A stretch of 64,000 bases of DNA from Thuidium tamariscinum. Its lineage: Eukaryota; Streptophyta; Bryopsida; Hypnales; Thuidiaceae. Positions 1 to 11,040 of this stretch are shown here, one piece after another. The notes beneath the pieces were generated by a model that did no database searches, was not told the DNA's origin, and saw only the letters and a program-made list of their open reading frames with translations. Each line of letters opens with the position of its first letter. Positions within the stretch are counted from its first letter, which is position 1. The stretch covers positions 23,554,001 through 23,618,000 of the forward strand of contig OX344757.2 in NCBI GenBank assembly GCA_947034885.2, in the 5' to 3' direction. Made by a program: the position numbers and the translations under genes.

Positions 1-340
1 TACAATTACACTTCAAGACTCCAAATTCTCACTATTAATTTTTTAGAATTATTTACACCAAGCATTCCATGCCCTAAGGTAAATGTATCCATTACTAATA
101 CATGCCCCATCAACAATGAATAGGATACCCTATTCCAACCAAGATTGAAATGAATTTTTGTTTTCTCTTTGGAATTTATGTCTTTGTACTTTTTCAAGGT
201 TTGGACCAAGGTTTTCTCTGGCAACAATGCAACATCACAACAACCAGACATCACACGACATCTAGTGCATACCCTCGCGGCATCCAATAGAGTCAAAGTT
301 ACCTTTGACTTTTAAAAATTTACCACACGATAAATAACGC
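1..340. other. AT-rich stretch, nothing recognised
   Basis: No coding region, RNA gene or element end is visible. Short open frames here have no domain and no plausible start context. Confidence 0.4.
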
Positions 341-368
341 CACATGGATGCCACGTGGCATCCATGTG
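341..368. repeat. 28-bp perfect palindrome with G-box core
   Basis: The sequence from 341 to 368 equals its own reverse complement. Its centre is GCCACGTGGC, which contains the bZIP/bHLH G-box CACGTG. It lies next to the GTCGCC-type repeat block and may be part of that repeat rather than a promoter, because no gene starts nearby. Confidence 0.6.
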
Positions 369-379
369 TTACATTTTGG

Positions 380-520
380 GGCGCATGCGGATCTAAGAAA
401 GTTAGGCGACTACAGGTATAGGGCGACCTTGGGTAGAGGCGACCTCTTCCTTTTTTTTTTGAGCAAATGGGGAAACCCCATTGCATTAAAAAGAAAGGGG
501 GTGACCTCTTCTATTGTAGT
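380..520 (-). repeat. GTCGCC-rich repeat block, locus 1
   Basis: Read on the minus strand, this block carries the AGGTCGCC and TAGTCGCC words also seen at 6.6-7.0 kb and 11.2-12.0 kb. It abuts the left side of the degenerate TTAA-type element that begins near 500. Open frames through it are repeat artefacts. Confidence 0.55.
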
Positions 521-1742
521 TAAAAAAAATTGCACTCATCTAAGAATACAAAAAATAAAAATTTAAAATATAACAATAAAATCTTGTATTTCACTTATCT
601 AAGATCATGTGGTAAATTTTCATGAGCTTTGACTATACAAATTACAGTGATTGCAAGAAACACTTAAAGCCTTTTGTCACACCATAGTTTTTTATTTGTT
701 TTTGGCTATAACTTTTTTGTTTTAGCTCCAAATGACTTAAAATTGGAAAGGAAGCTACTTATAGCTATTATGTATCTATAATGAATTTTGGAGATTTTTC
801 AAAAATAATTTATTATTTTTAAAAATCCCCAAAAATTTCTCACAATACTTAATTTAGGGTTTTTTAGCACCATTTACCTCCAAGAAAAAAGAATTTTGAC
901 CTAAAATTTAGAGAAGATGGTCTCTTAGTAGACTTATAGCTATGGTCCAAATGAATTTTTAAAATACTTATTTTTATGTGTTGTAGAAGTCCACAAAGAG
1001 AGCTTCATTTTGCATTTTTTTCCAAAGGTATAAAACATTATTTTGGTGAGTTTTTTGGTCAAATCTCATCACTAAGAAGTTTTTTCAAATGATGTATTTT
1101 TATATATTTTAGAATATATTATTTTTTACAAATTAAAATGTCACAACTCACAACTTGTTGTATTTTCTTCACCGGAATTCCATGAGAATTCTATGTCCAA
1201 AGTTCCAATGAAGAAAATCCAACTTGTGACATTTTAATTTGTAAAAAATAGTTTTTTTTCTCTTAAAATACATAAAAATACATCATTTGGAAAAACTTTT
1301 TGGTGATGAGATTTGACCAAAAAACTCACCAAAATAATGTTTTATACCTTTGGAAAAAAATGCAAAATGAAGCTCTCTTCGTGGACTTCTACAACCTTGG
1401 GGGGACACTACCGGTGCAGTAGAAAGTGTCGTGAGATAAAAAAAATAGGGTCAATTTAATTAATGGAAGGAAAAATTTATGCTTTCCATACATCTACCAT
1501 ACCATAGGTAAAATATCTTGGTTGTCTTTATATATAAAATAGGGTGGTGAGAAATTGTGAGCCGTAGAAAAAAAATAGGATGGCAAATATGGCATCCCCC
1601 CAAAAGTACTTAGTAGGTTCAATTTGTAAATTAGTTGCTTTAGTGGGTGGTTGCAATAGGTACCTTGGATTTCAATTAGGTAGCTAGAATCCAATTAGGC
1701 AACTAGTATTCAATTAGGCAGTTGAAATGAAATAAGCTATAA

Positions 1743-2139
1743 GAGCATCCCCACGGCCACTCAAAATTCGGCGCAAATTGGGTAAGTAGCCGGGCCTGGC
1801 TAAAGGAATTGCCCCATGGCACACTTGGCAAAGCCAAAAATAAGGCCGGGCCTGGCCAAATTTGAGAATGGCACGGCCAAGTGGCGAGTGTGTGGCCGGG
1901 CTCAGTGTACAATTATTTTAGATTTCATTCCCTTGTTCAAGGCACTTTTCGAGTCTAGAATAATTGATTCTCAGCAGCAACCATGAGGTGGCGCCTCAAA
2001 GTCCGAAATAACTTGCTTCCTCGCCTCGTTGGTCGTGTTGGGTTGGAGCAAATTTTTTTAGCCAGGCCCATGCTTCCTTAATGGCTCGACAAGTGGTCCC
2101 TAGCTGGGCCATTTGCCCGAGCCAGGTGTGGAGATGCTC
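1743..2139. mobile_element. Harbinger/Tourist-like MITE, TSD TAA
   Basis: The TIRs are GAGCATCCCCAC and the inverse of GTGGAGATGCTC, flanked by TAA at 1740-1742 and 2140-2142. This TWA duplication and the GAGCATCYCCA terminus are typical of plant PIF/Harbinger MITEs. The 397-bp body is much richer in G+C than its host and has repeated GGCCGGGC and GCCTGGC words. Confidence 0.75.
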
Positions 2140-2223
2140 TAAGGCAGTTGAATTTTAATTAGGGTGAAGGTTGCCAATGCAGTACCTGTATACTGTAACT
2201 TTTATTGCAGCTCACTGAGTCAA

Positions 2224-2350
2224 CATTCATAGCTTGTATGTTTTTGTAAATTTTTTTGGGATTCATGATTGTGACAAGTGTATGACTCATTCACAGCTTG
2301 TATTTCTTTTTAAAAAATTTTGGGATTCATAATTGTAACAAGTGTGTTAG
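2224..2350. repeat. Two-copy tandem duplication, unit about 63 bp
   Basis: The words ATTCAYAGCTTGTAT, TTTGGGATTCATRATTGT and ACAAGTGT recur in the same order at about 63-base spacing. Confidence 0.65.
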
Positions 2351-4143
2351 CAGTGTATGCATGGTAGGAGGCTAAGATTCCACTCATTTAAGTTAAGAGT
2401 TGATCTGCTTTTTTTGTGTATGTCTTTAGATGGAAATATTTTTAGTTTATTTTTCAGTCAAGGAGAAATAGATGAGTAATCTATCACAAGTTGTTTCATA
2501 TTTTTTTGAAGCAAAATTGAATTAGTTATGAATTTTCAAATACAATCTGTTATAGGACCCTATTTGTGATCAGTAGGCCTTGAAAACCTATACATGCATA
2601 GTTTCCAAAAAAATTTGGCTTGGTTCAAAAACTAGTAGTACAACATGTAAAAAATACTAGAAATGGTTTCTAAATGTGTCCCTTTCAAAAAGTGAAATGA
2701 ATTCTTCAATTAATCATTATTTCAGATTTTTTAACATTTGAAAGAAGGTAGTTCAACAACCATTTTTTATTTTGAATAAAATTAGTAGACACCTATAAGT
2801 ACACTTAGTTAGGATTGAACCCATTGTAACTCTGAAACCATCCATTCAAATAGTAAAAATCAAATCTTAGCATGCTTCAATATAATCCACAATTAATTTT
2901 CTCACAATGAGCTATCCAATTCAAACCCTCCTATTAGGCAGGTACAAAAGCCTACACAGTTTATGAACCTCCATGTGAGCCTCCTACTATAATAGTTGAT
3001 TTGAGAGTAAGAGGTCCTTGAACTTCTTCATTTTAGATGTTAGAATGGGTTTGCAGACTTATTGATACTTGTGTTTTTAAATACAACTGGCTTATTTAAT
3101 TCCCTAAGTTTTCTTATTATATAAATGAATGTAAATATGTTCTTGTGTCTTGAAATTGGTTTTAGATATTGCATTAGGATTGTCTACTATAGTTTAATTT
3201 CTCTATTGTGTGCTTTGTTTTCTTATAAATGGTGAAATATAAATAGTTGTAGCTTTGATTTTTGATTTTCAATCTCTTCAGTGGCACATAGATAGCATAT
3301 GTGGTCAGTGCATTTCACCATGTTCTTAGTTCATCAAAATCCTTGAAGCTAACATGTTTCCTTGTATACAATGTTTTTGATCTTCTTAGTATTTTGTAAT
3401 TATGAAATATAGAAAAAATAGGGTGTTCAAAATTAGTCTTTCAAAGAATTTACAAAAAAAATAGGGTACTCTAAAATATACTCCAATAGCTTTATTTCTA
3501 CTAGTAGGGAGAAAAAAAATGAAAAGGACGTAAATAACCCCCATTAAATACCCCATTATCGCATGTGGTTACCGAAAGATAAGGGGTGTGACCCCCATGA
3601 GTCTACAACACATAAAAATAAGGATTTTTAAAATTCATTTGGACAGTAACTATAAATATACTAAGAGACCATCATCTCCAAATTTTAGGTCAAAATTCCT
3701 TTTGGGGGGAGCTAAATGGTGCTAAAAACCCCTAAATCAAGTATTGTGAGAAATTTTGGGGCTATTTAAAAATATTAAATTATTTTTGAAAAATCTCCAA
3801 AATTCATTATAGATACATAATAGCCATGAGTAGCTTTCCTATAAATTTTGAATCATTTGAAGCTAAAACACAAAAATTATGGCTAAAAATAAATAAAAAT
3901 CTAAAGTGTGACGAAACGCAACAAATAGTATAAGTTTTTCTTGCAATCACCCATTAGAAGATATTAGCATTCAAGTTGGAAAAATAAAATTCTGAATGTT
4001 AGGCTACAATTTCAATGACTTTGACCATTATTCGTAGAAATTTTTTGCACTATAGACTTTGTTTTTTATGTTATATTATAATTAAAAAATTGATTTAAAA
4101 GTCTAAGAAAAAAATTCCAAAAAAACAAATTTGTTTTCAATCT

Positions 4144-4670
4144 CTAACCCCTAAAAGCCCAAGGGATTAAGACAAAATGCAAATGTGACAAAATACAAGT
4201 TCTATAACTTTTTTGAAGTTAGCATCAAAAAAGATTATGTGAAACACAAAAAATAGAAAGTATCTATGTAGGTAGAGTTTTTAAGTTGTTTTTAGATTAT
4301 CTTCAAATGAATTTTGAAGATATAACTTCCAAAAAATCACCAAAAATACAATTTTCATCTTTAGTACTTGAATTTTTTTTGGATTGGTTAAAATTGTGGT
4401 TTCTATTGATTTGTGAAAAAATGAAAAAGATCTAATAATGAAAGCATCAATAATTTCTCCAAATATTAAGTTTTTCAACACTATGCAATTCTAAACACTT
4501 CGTGCTATTTTTCTTATAATTTTTGTTTGATCATATTGATCTTAGTTTTGAATGTAAATGTTGAAAGACAATTCATTTTTTTTTAAATTGAAAAAATAAA
4601 TTATGCCCAAAAATTCTACCCAAAGTCAAGCAACAACCAAAAAATAGGCGCGTGAATACTTAGGGGTTTA
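4144..4670. mobile_element. TTAA-type element nested in an older copy
   Basis: The ends are CCCCTAAAAGCCC (from 4148) and ACTTAGGGG (to 4666), flanked by CTAA and TTTA, which are decayed forms of TTAA. The related element at 55.7 kb has an intact TTAA at exactly this position (about 55757-55760), so it provides an empty site. No coding capacity is visible. Confidence 0.7.
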
Positions 4671-4929
4671 CAAATTGTTAAGTAGAAATAGGTTGAACAA
4701 AAAAATAAATTATTAATAGCTCATATAAATTCTAATTGTGGGATTCTTCTAGGAAGAAAATTTAACCTTGATAAACAGTTTCTTAGAAAATTTGTGAAAA
4801 TTGCATTCAAAATGAAATCTAATATGTTATTTTTCAAAAAGTTTCTATAATTGCTCAAAAAACAAGATTATCTATAATTTTTTCATCACTGGTCCAAATA
4901 GAATGAATCATAGCTTTATATGTAGACAA

Positions 4930-5860
4930 GGGGATTCTTGATTCTTTACATGTTATATTTCAATTTCATTTTGTAGACTTTTTCACGCAGTAATTTAGGA
5001 ATGAACAAATGAGAGTAAATTTTATGACAAAAATTACAAAATATTTGCACAAGAGAATTCAAATTTGAGATTCTATGCATAGACCTCAACACCTTATCAC
5101 CTTGCATATAAGATATTCAACATATTTTTTTAAATGGCACATCATAAAAGAATTAGTTAATTTATTTACATTACCTTTTGAAATTTAGAGGCATGCAATG
5201 TGGCCTAACCATTTATACTAATATAGTAATATCATGTCCTATTACAAAATAATGGGTGGGGGAAACTATTTTCAAGAGCTTCATCAACCATGGTTTATCC
5301 ATAAGCAAGTTCACCAACTATCCACTTGTCAATTGCTTCTTCAGAGCAATACACCCAACTTCCTCATTAAGCACCTTAATGTTGATGTATTTTCAAATAC
5401 TTCACTATTGTATTTTTCCATATTATTAATTAATTTTAATCAAGTTGGCAAATTTTCCAATAGAATACAAAATAGATTCCATTTTATATTTATACTTTGC
5501 TTGCTTTCTTTCTATACTCTTCTTTAAATGTTGTCACATGTTCACAGAGAATAATTTTAGAGTCATCTACTAACAATTCCTTAACTTTTTTTTTCCTATT
5601 GTAGGATATTTGGAAAGAATCTTGGGAGATAAAAAAATGATATCAAGGCACATAAAAGTCAACCCATATAGTTCTTTAATGCATCTTCTTTTTTTGGGTT
5701 TCTTTCACTCATTCTTAAATGACATTAAAAGTTTTAACTAGACAACTGGATTGTTTATTTTCAATGCATAATTACAAGAAAGAGCTTGAAAATCATAATA
5801 AAGATTTTTGCAATATATGGAAGGACAATTTGAAGAATAAGGGCAATTTTAAACACTTGA
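4930..5860. other. AT-rich stretch, nothing recognised
   Basis: No gene is supported. A 97-codon frame at 5234-5527 is low-complexity, hydrophobic by base composition, and has no domain. Confidence 0.4.
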
Positions 5861-5864
5861 CTTC

Positions 5865-6323
5865 TTAACCCTTGAAGGACCAAGGCCTTTTTTCTATCTA
5901 AAAAACATTTTAACTCCCATTTCTATAGCAAAGAAAAAAAAAATTGTAAATTGTTATTTTTTCACATTCCACCTTAGAATCTTATACCTCACTAGTATGA
6001 AAATTTGTGAAAATTAATAATGTCTCTAAGATGAAATCTAAATTAATAATGTATTAACCTTTTCATGTAGGCAAAAATATAATCTATGAGAAAAAATATG
6101 AAAAATAAAATGAAATTTCTTAAAATTGTTTTCGGTTGCTCCTCTCCTTTGTTTTGAGCTTATTTGGGCATATATTTTGCTCCAAGGCACTATGAGAGAG
6201 AGAGAATCGGTTGTTCTATCTTCAAAAAAAAGAATTCAAAAATCAAGACAAAAATTGAGACTTTAGGTACCTACATGAAATTTCATTTGTCCCTCAAAGG
6301 GACAATGGTTATTTTGAAGTTAA
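5865..6323. mobile_element. Short degenerate TTAA-type copy
   Basis: It starts TTAACCCTTGAAGGACCAAG, as in the intact copies at 48.9 and 55.4 kb (inverse orientation of the 48.9-kb copy). It ends near GGGACAATGG followed by TTAA at 6320-6323. At 459 bp against 915-929 bp for full copies, it is internally deleted and diverged. Confidence 0.5.
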
Positions 6324-6599
6324 AACCCTAGAAATCAAGAACTCCTAAAATACATTCTTAAAGAAAAATATCAAGGCATTTAGCTCTTGGAGCTCAATAC
6401 AAGAAATAAAGAGGAAGTAAATAGAAAATATATATTTTCTATTTAGAAAATACCTTATTCTTAGGTCTTCATAATGTATGATGATATGTGAACCCTAGGA
6501 CCAAAAATAATAATACATAAATTTTCAAGTGGATAAAAAAATTGTAAACAAGTTGAAAAATCTCAATCTAATGCCAAAAAAATTCCAAAATAAAAGAGA

Positions 6600-7010
6600 A
6601 TGTTACAAAGGCAAGGCAATGGCTCCTATCTCCACCCACAATTGCCCTACACCCGCGGTCGCCCACAAGAGGTCACCCAAGACCCGCAGTAGCCCAAAAC
6701 GGCCAAAAAATGACTTTTTTTGAACTTGGGCAAGGAAATGGCTCCCACCTCCACCTGCGGTCGCCCTGCACCCGCAGTCACCCTCCACCCGCGTTCTCCT
6801 ATCTTTGGTTGCCCCACACCTATAGTCGCCCACAAGAGCTCGCCCAAGAACCGCAGTAGCCCCAAAACTGCCAAAAAATGACTTTTTTTGAACGTGGGCA
6901 AGGAAATGGCTCCCACCTCCACCCATCGTCGCCCTACACCTGTAGTCACCCAAAAGAGGTCTCTTTAGACCCTCATTCTCCTACAAGAGGTCGCCTTTGA
7001 CAAGTGGTTG
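6600..7010. repeat. GTCGCC-rich minisatellite, locus 2
   Basis: Blocks beginning GGCAAGGMAATGGCTCC recur at about 6610, 6730 and 6898. GGTCGCC, AGTCGCC and AGGTCACCC words lie between them, along with two copies of AACTGCCAAAAAATGAC-like sequence. That last word resembles the inner end of the 55.4-kb TTAA element. Overlapping open frames on both strands are products of the repeat, not genes. Confidence 0.7.
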
Positions 7011-7019
7011 CCAAAGAAA

Positions 7020-7380
7020 CATAGAGTATGGCATTTTTTTAAGAAATGGAGGGAAAGAATAGTTTAGCTCATTGTGATAACTTACACTTGCTTCAATTTC
7101 TGAATTTATTAATGTACCTTCTATGTTTGGTGACCTAAGACAATGTTTATATTTGAAGTTAGACTTCAATGCCTATACGTCTAATCTCATTTGCTAAATA
7201 TCAAAGCTCTTCTCAAAATTTGTTTATTTTGGATTGTCTATAGTAAGGCTTTAATTTTTGTATATCTAATTTAACCTATGAGTTCTTTCTACTTGATAAT
7301 TGGAGTGATAAGGTCACAACTTTCATTGAGCATTCAAATTTTGCAGAAAGGGAAATTTATTATTGTATCGATGTTTGTGT
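7020..7380. other. AT-rich stretch, nothing recognised
   Basis: This stretch lies between the GTCGCC minisatellite and the satellite array. No coding or element signature is seen. Confidence 0.35.
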
Positions 7381-8769
7381 AAATGGAATTGTAATTTTTT
7401 ATGTATTGATAAATTAAAAGGAGAACAATCTACATAAATCTCTATTTATTATTTTATATTTTGAAATCCAATTCATGAATAATACACTATGGGGATGACT
7501 CATTGACATTTACATAAACTAAAAGGAGAAGTTATCATTTAAATCTCTTTCTTCTTATTTTAAAATCTTAAATTGAAGTAGTAAATAATACTTGAGTAGA
7601 AGGATGCTTCAAGAATGGAAATTTTTTAATGGATATCTTCTTATACAAATCTCGATCTATTATTTTGTATTCTAAAATTTATTTGATAAATTTTTTTTTA
7701 GGGCAAGTCTTTGACATTTTTGTAAGTCAAAAAACAAATGTTTTCATTTAAATATCTTTCCACTAATTTTTAGGATTAGGATGAAGGTGGTGAAATAATA
7801 AGATATGAGTATGGTGATACTTTGGAAATAGAGAATTCAAATGGATTAATTGTTATTGAAATCTCTATCCAATATTTTGAGTTCTAACATCCACTTGATA
7901 AATAATTTACCCAAAAGATGAGCCTTCAAATAATAGTTGCATAAATCTAAAAGAGGAGTTTCATTTTTTAATCTCTTCCCTCTAATTTTAAAGATGAAAT
8001 TAAGGTCGTGTTTAAATAGAACATGAGTATCATGATGCTTGAAAAATGAAGAAATTCAAATAGGCAAATTGTTATTGAAATCTTTATCTACTATTTTGAG
8101 TTCTAAAATCCGTTTGATAGAATAATTCACCATGAGGATAAGCCTTCAAAATAAAGTTATATAAATAAAAAAGAGAAGTTTCACTTATATCTCTTCCCTC
8201 TAATTTTTAGGATAAAATCAAGGTGGTGCCTAAATAAGACATGACTATGATGATGGTTTGAAAATAGGAAAAATTGAAATAGGCAAGTTGTTATTAAAGT
8301 CTCCATCTCCTATTTTGAGTTCTAAAATTTGCTTGATAAATAATTTTCCATTAGGATGAGCCTTCAAATAACATTTGTATAAATCAAAAGAATTTTTTTT
8401 TTTTAAGTTTTTTTTTTTTTTCTTTATTGTTGAAGGTGGAAATTGATAAATCATATGCAAATATTATGATGCTTGGAAAATAGAGAATTTTAAATGGAGA
8501 AGATTGTTCACAAATATCCATGCATTCTTTTTTATTCTAAAATTCAATTAATGAATATTACACCATTAGAATGACTTTAAGATTTGATTAGATGAAAAGG
8601 ATAAGTTTTCATTTGAATCTCTTCTTTTTAGTTTTTAAATTTTTGGTGAAGGTAATGAAGAATACATGAATATGTTGATGCTTGGAAAATAGAGAAATTC
8701 AAATGGAGAAGTTTTTAGTTACACAAAATTCTAATCATTATTTTGTATCCTAGAATTCACTTTATAAAT

Positions 8770-9491
8770 CTTAGGGGGTGCACTTTATAATATATTAGGA
8801 CATCACGTGCATTCAAGCCCCTATAAGATGGGGGAAATGTAGGTACATTTGGTGAATTAAAATAGGTCTATCTTTACCTAAATTTTTAAAGTTAGATAAT
8901 TTCAATAACCCTATCTTTATTTTCAATTTTTTTGGGTGCTAATTAATTATACCCTATGTTCATTATACATAAGAAAGACTTGCATTTTTTTTGCAAACAC
9001 AAAGAGAAGAGAATTTGTCATTAAAACTTTGACTAAGCATATGATACATTTAGAAGCTAGAGACTAGATAAGCAATACTTCAATTTTGAACAATTTCATT
9101 CAAACACATTCAAAGTGTGAATACTCATAAGAGTACAACCATTAGTTGTCACCCATTAGTTGTCACCATTAGTTGTCACTCTCATTTAGTACATGTAGAG
9201 CTTATGTTCTCATAGTATTTAGCCCATAGGATTCCTTATTTCAAACTTACTATACTTCATAAAAGTTCAAATTTCTAGAGATCTTTTTTGGCTATCCTTA
9301 TTTAGAAAAACAAATTTGGTGAAGTTGTGTATTATTTTCTACCCTTCATTATTTATGATGATAATAGCTCATTTTAGTGATGCTAATTTATTTCTAAAAA
9401 TTGTTTAAAATTTAGGCTAAGGGAATTAAAAGCATCGTTCATTTGATTGCACGCTAAAATTAAATAAACCGGGAGTTCCCCCCCTCCTGAG
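8770..9491. mobile_element. hAT-like element with 8-bp TSD TTATAAAT
   Basis: TSD TTATAAAT occurs at 8762-8769 and 9492-9499, and the satellite unit reads through when the insert is removed. The ends are CTTAGGGGGTGCAC and CCCCCCCTCCTGAG, so the termini resemble those of the 1396-3601 element. At 722 bp it has no transposase. Confidence 0.75.
9138..9183. repeat. Threefold short repeat CATTAGTTGTCAC
   Basis: Three near-adjacent copies of (C)CATTAGTTGTCAC lie inside the 8770-9491 element, with spacing of 13-16 bases. Confidence 0.6.
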
Positions 9492-9948
9492 TTATAAATT
9501 TTACACAATTAGAATGACCATGAGATTTATATAAAATCAAAAGAGAAGTTCTAAGTTAAAATAATCTCTTCCCTCTAGTTTTAAAATTTTTGGTGAAGGT
9601 GGTAAATTATACATGAATATAATGATGCTTGAAAAATAGAAAAATTAAAGTGATGAAGTTCTTATACAAATATCCATTCATTATTTTGTATTTTGAAATC
9701 TAATTATTTAATAATACAACATTAGAATGATTCTTTGACTTTTACATAAATCACAAGGAGAAGTTTTAATTCAAATCTATTTCTTCTAATTTTTAAATTT
9801 AGGTGAAGATGCTAACTTCCTAAGAAATATAAAAATATGATGATGCTTGGAGATTAGAAAAAATCAAATGGGGATGATTTAAAAAAAATCACAATCTATA
9901 ATTTTATATTTCAAATTCTTTTTGATAAGTAATACATTAGTAGATTGT

Positions 9949-10640
9949 AATCTTCTAAAGTTTCATTGTCTCCACAAGGGGGTAAAGTGAATTTTGGACA
10001 AGTTCCTATAAGGTCAAATTTTTATGGAACTTTTTGAAACATTATTATAAAATAGAAAATCTTATTGGCTTTCTAGAAATGTAGTTTTATTTGAATTAGT
10101 GCCTAAAAGCAAGAATCATATCACAATAAGCTTAGATCTAAAATATGTAGGTAAAAACAAATCCACAAAAATAATTTTTTTTTTTCTTATAGATTGTAAT
10201 TTTGTCTACTGAGAACTTTGATTCATTTTATTTAGATTGATGATGCAAAGATTATGAAGCATTTTGTTTTGTGGGCAATAACAATAAGATTTGAAATTGT
10301 TTGAGATAGGATTCATTTTTGGCTTCAATTTTAATTTTTTTTTAAAGAGTTCTGTAGTATTAACATTGATTATTAGAACAATCTCACCATTGGGATTAGC
10401 ATTTCTAATTCCACCTTAGAGCTATTAATGATTTATTTTTTTCCTCTATGATGTACCTTCTACTTAATAATTTAAAATAAATGACAACCACATTATTTTT
10501 CTAACTTTTATTTTTCCTACATTCTCAACTTAATTTTGAATGATATATTTTTCTTAAGTCAAGATCTAAAGTGAAAACTTTTTAAGTTAAGAAAATCAAA
10601 TCTCTTAAGTTAAAGTAGACCAACCCATTTCCATTTGCAA
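9949..10640 (+). mobile_element. Degenerate TTAA-type copy, left part
   Basis: The order of words (CATTGTCTCC, GAACTTTTTGAAAC, AGAAAATCTTATTGGCTTTC, and later ACAATCTCACCATTGGGATTA) follows the intact element at 48875-49803 in the same orientation. The terminal TTAACCCC is decayed. The right-end portion of this family reappears in the tandem units from 11041. Confidence 0.55.
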
Positions 10641-10649
10641 TTCTATTCC

Positions 10650-11040
10650 ACCAACTAGACTAGCCTATTTCTGTCACTCTAGTGTTGGCCCAATTTCTAC
10701 CTAACCCCACCCCATTCCCTTCATTCTATGACAAAATCAAGGATTTTATGACAAGTTGGAGTAATGTGTTACTATTTAAATAGAAAATATCTAGTTGTTG
10801 ATTAGGTGGTTATACAATGTTTATAAGTTGTTTATGATCCTAGCCTAAAGGCGGTTTTATAATTTATAATTTTCCACTTCAAAAATTCATAAAAATTACA
10901 ATTTTGATTGAAAAATTATAATTCCATTTGAGTTTGATTCAAGAAACATGTGCACACTTCAAATAAATATGTGCCCTTCTTAAAATTGACTCCAATATAG
11001 CTAGATTGCAAATAGGCATGTCTACCTTAGTTTGTCATTG
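10650..11040. other. AT-rich stretch, nothing recognised
   Basis: The stretch separates the left part of a TTAA-type copy from the tandem units that contain its right part. It may be an insertion or simply diverged interior. Confidence 0.3.

Larger units (their letters stand above)
1396..3601. mobile_element. hAT-like element with 8-bp TSD TCTACAAC
   Basis: The element is inserted in the right arm of the foldback. TSD TCTACAAC occurs at 1388-1395 and 3602-3609. Its ends are CTTGGGGGGACAC and GTGACCCCCATGAG, an imperfect inverted pair. An 8-bp TSD with C-initial, G-rich termini fits hAT-type non-autonomous elements. The interior has no transposase reading frame. It contains a Harbinger-like MITE (1743-2139) and a short tandem duplication (2224-2350), otherwise AT-rich sequence without genes. 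Confidence 0.72.
645..3952. mobile_element. Foldback element of the GCAAGAAA family, TSD ATTA
   Basis: The element has TIR CAGTGATTGCAAGAAA at the left and the inverse TTTTTCTTGCAATCACCC at the right, flanked by ATTA at 641-644 and 3953-3956. The related element at 55.5 kb shows the uninterrupted site. The left arm (645-1145) matches the inverted right arm (1226-1395 plus 3610-3952) over its whole length around an 80-base loop. Without its nested insert it is about 1.1 kb and almost all hairpin. The right arm is split by the hAT-like insert at 1396. Confidence 0.8.
500..4930. mobile_element. Degenerate TTAA-type element, host of a nested insertion stack
   Basis: The pieces 560-644, 3953-4143 and 4671-4925 align in order with the TTAA element at 55382-56296. 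Shared words include ATCATGTGGTAAA, AGATAT.AGCATTCAA and AACAAGATTAT. The pieces are separated by two inserts (645-3952 and 4148-4666), and the sequence is continuous when both are removed. Ends are indistinct, so the limits are approximate. No transposase is visible; this is a non-autonomous copy. Confidence 0.65.
7380..9950. repeat. Satellite-like array, unit about 215 bp
   Basis: About ten diverged units follow head to tail. Each carries words such as AAATGGAGAAGTTNTTAT, TATTTTGWRTTCTAAAATC, GATAAATAATNCACCATTAG, CTCTTCCCTCTAATTTT and GATGATGCTTGRAAAATAG in the same order. Unit starts fall near 7400, 7620, 7840, 8060, 8280, 8490, 8700, 9640 and 9860. The array is interrupted by the hAT-like element at 8770-9491 and ends against a TTAA-type copy. 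Confidence 0.75.

Noticed and set aside
5234..5527. 97-codon frame with hydrophobic end
   Set aside because: AT-rich DNA readily encodes F, I, L and Y. There is no start context, relative or domain.
6603..6953. 116-codon and 100-codon frames with repeated GATAGVGGGGSHFL-like text
   Set aside because: Both frames arise from the GTCGCC minisatellite; the same text appears in two frames and tracks the repeat unit.
7380..9950. CRISPR-like reading of the repeated array
   Set aside because: Units of about 215 bp are contiguous and diverged, without short identical repeats and spacers, in a eukaryotic setting.
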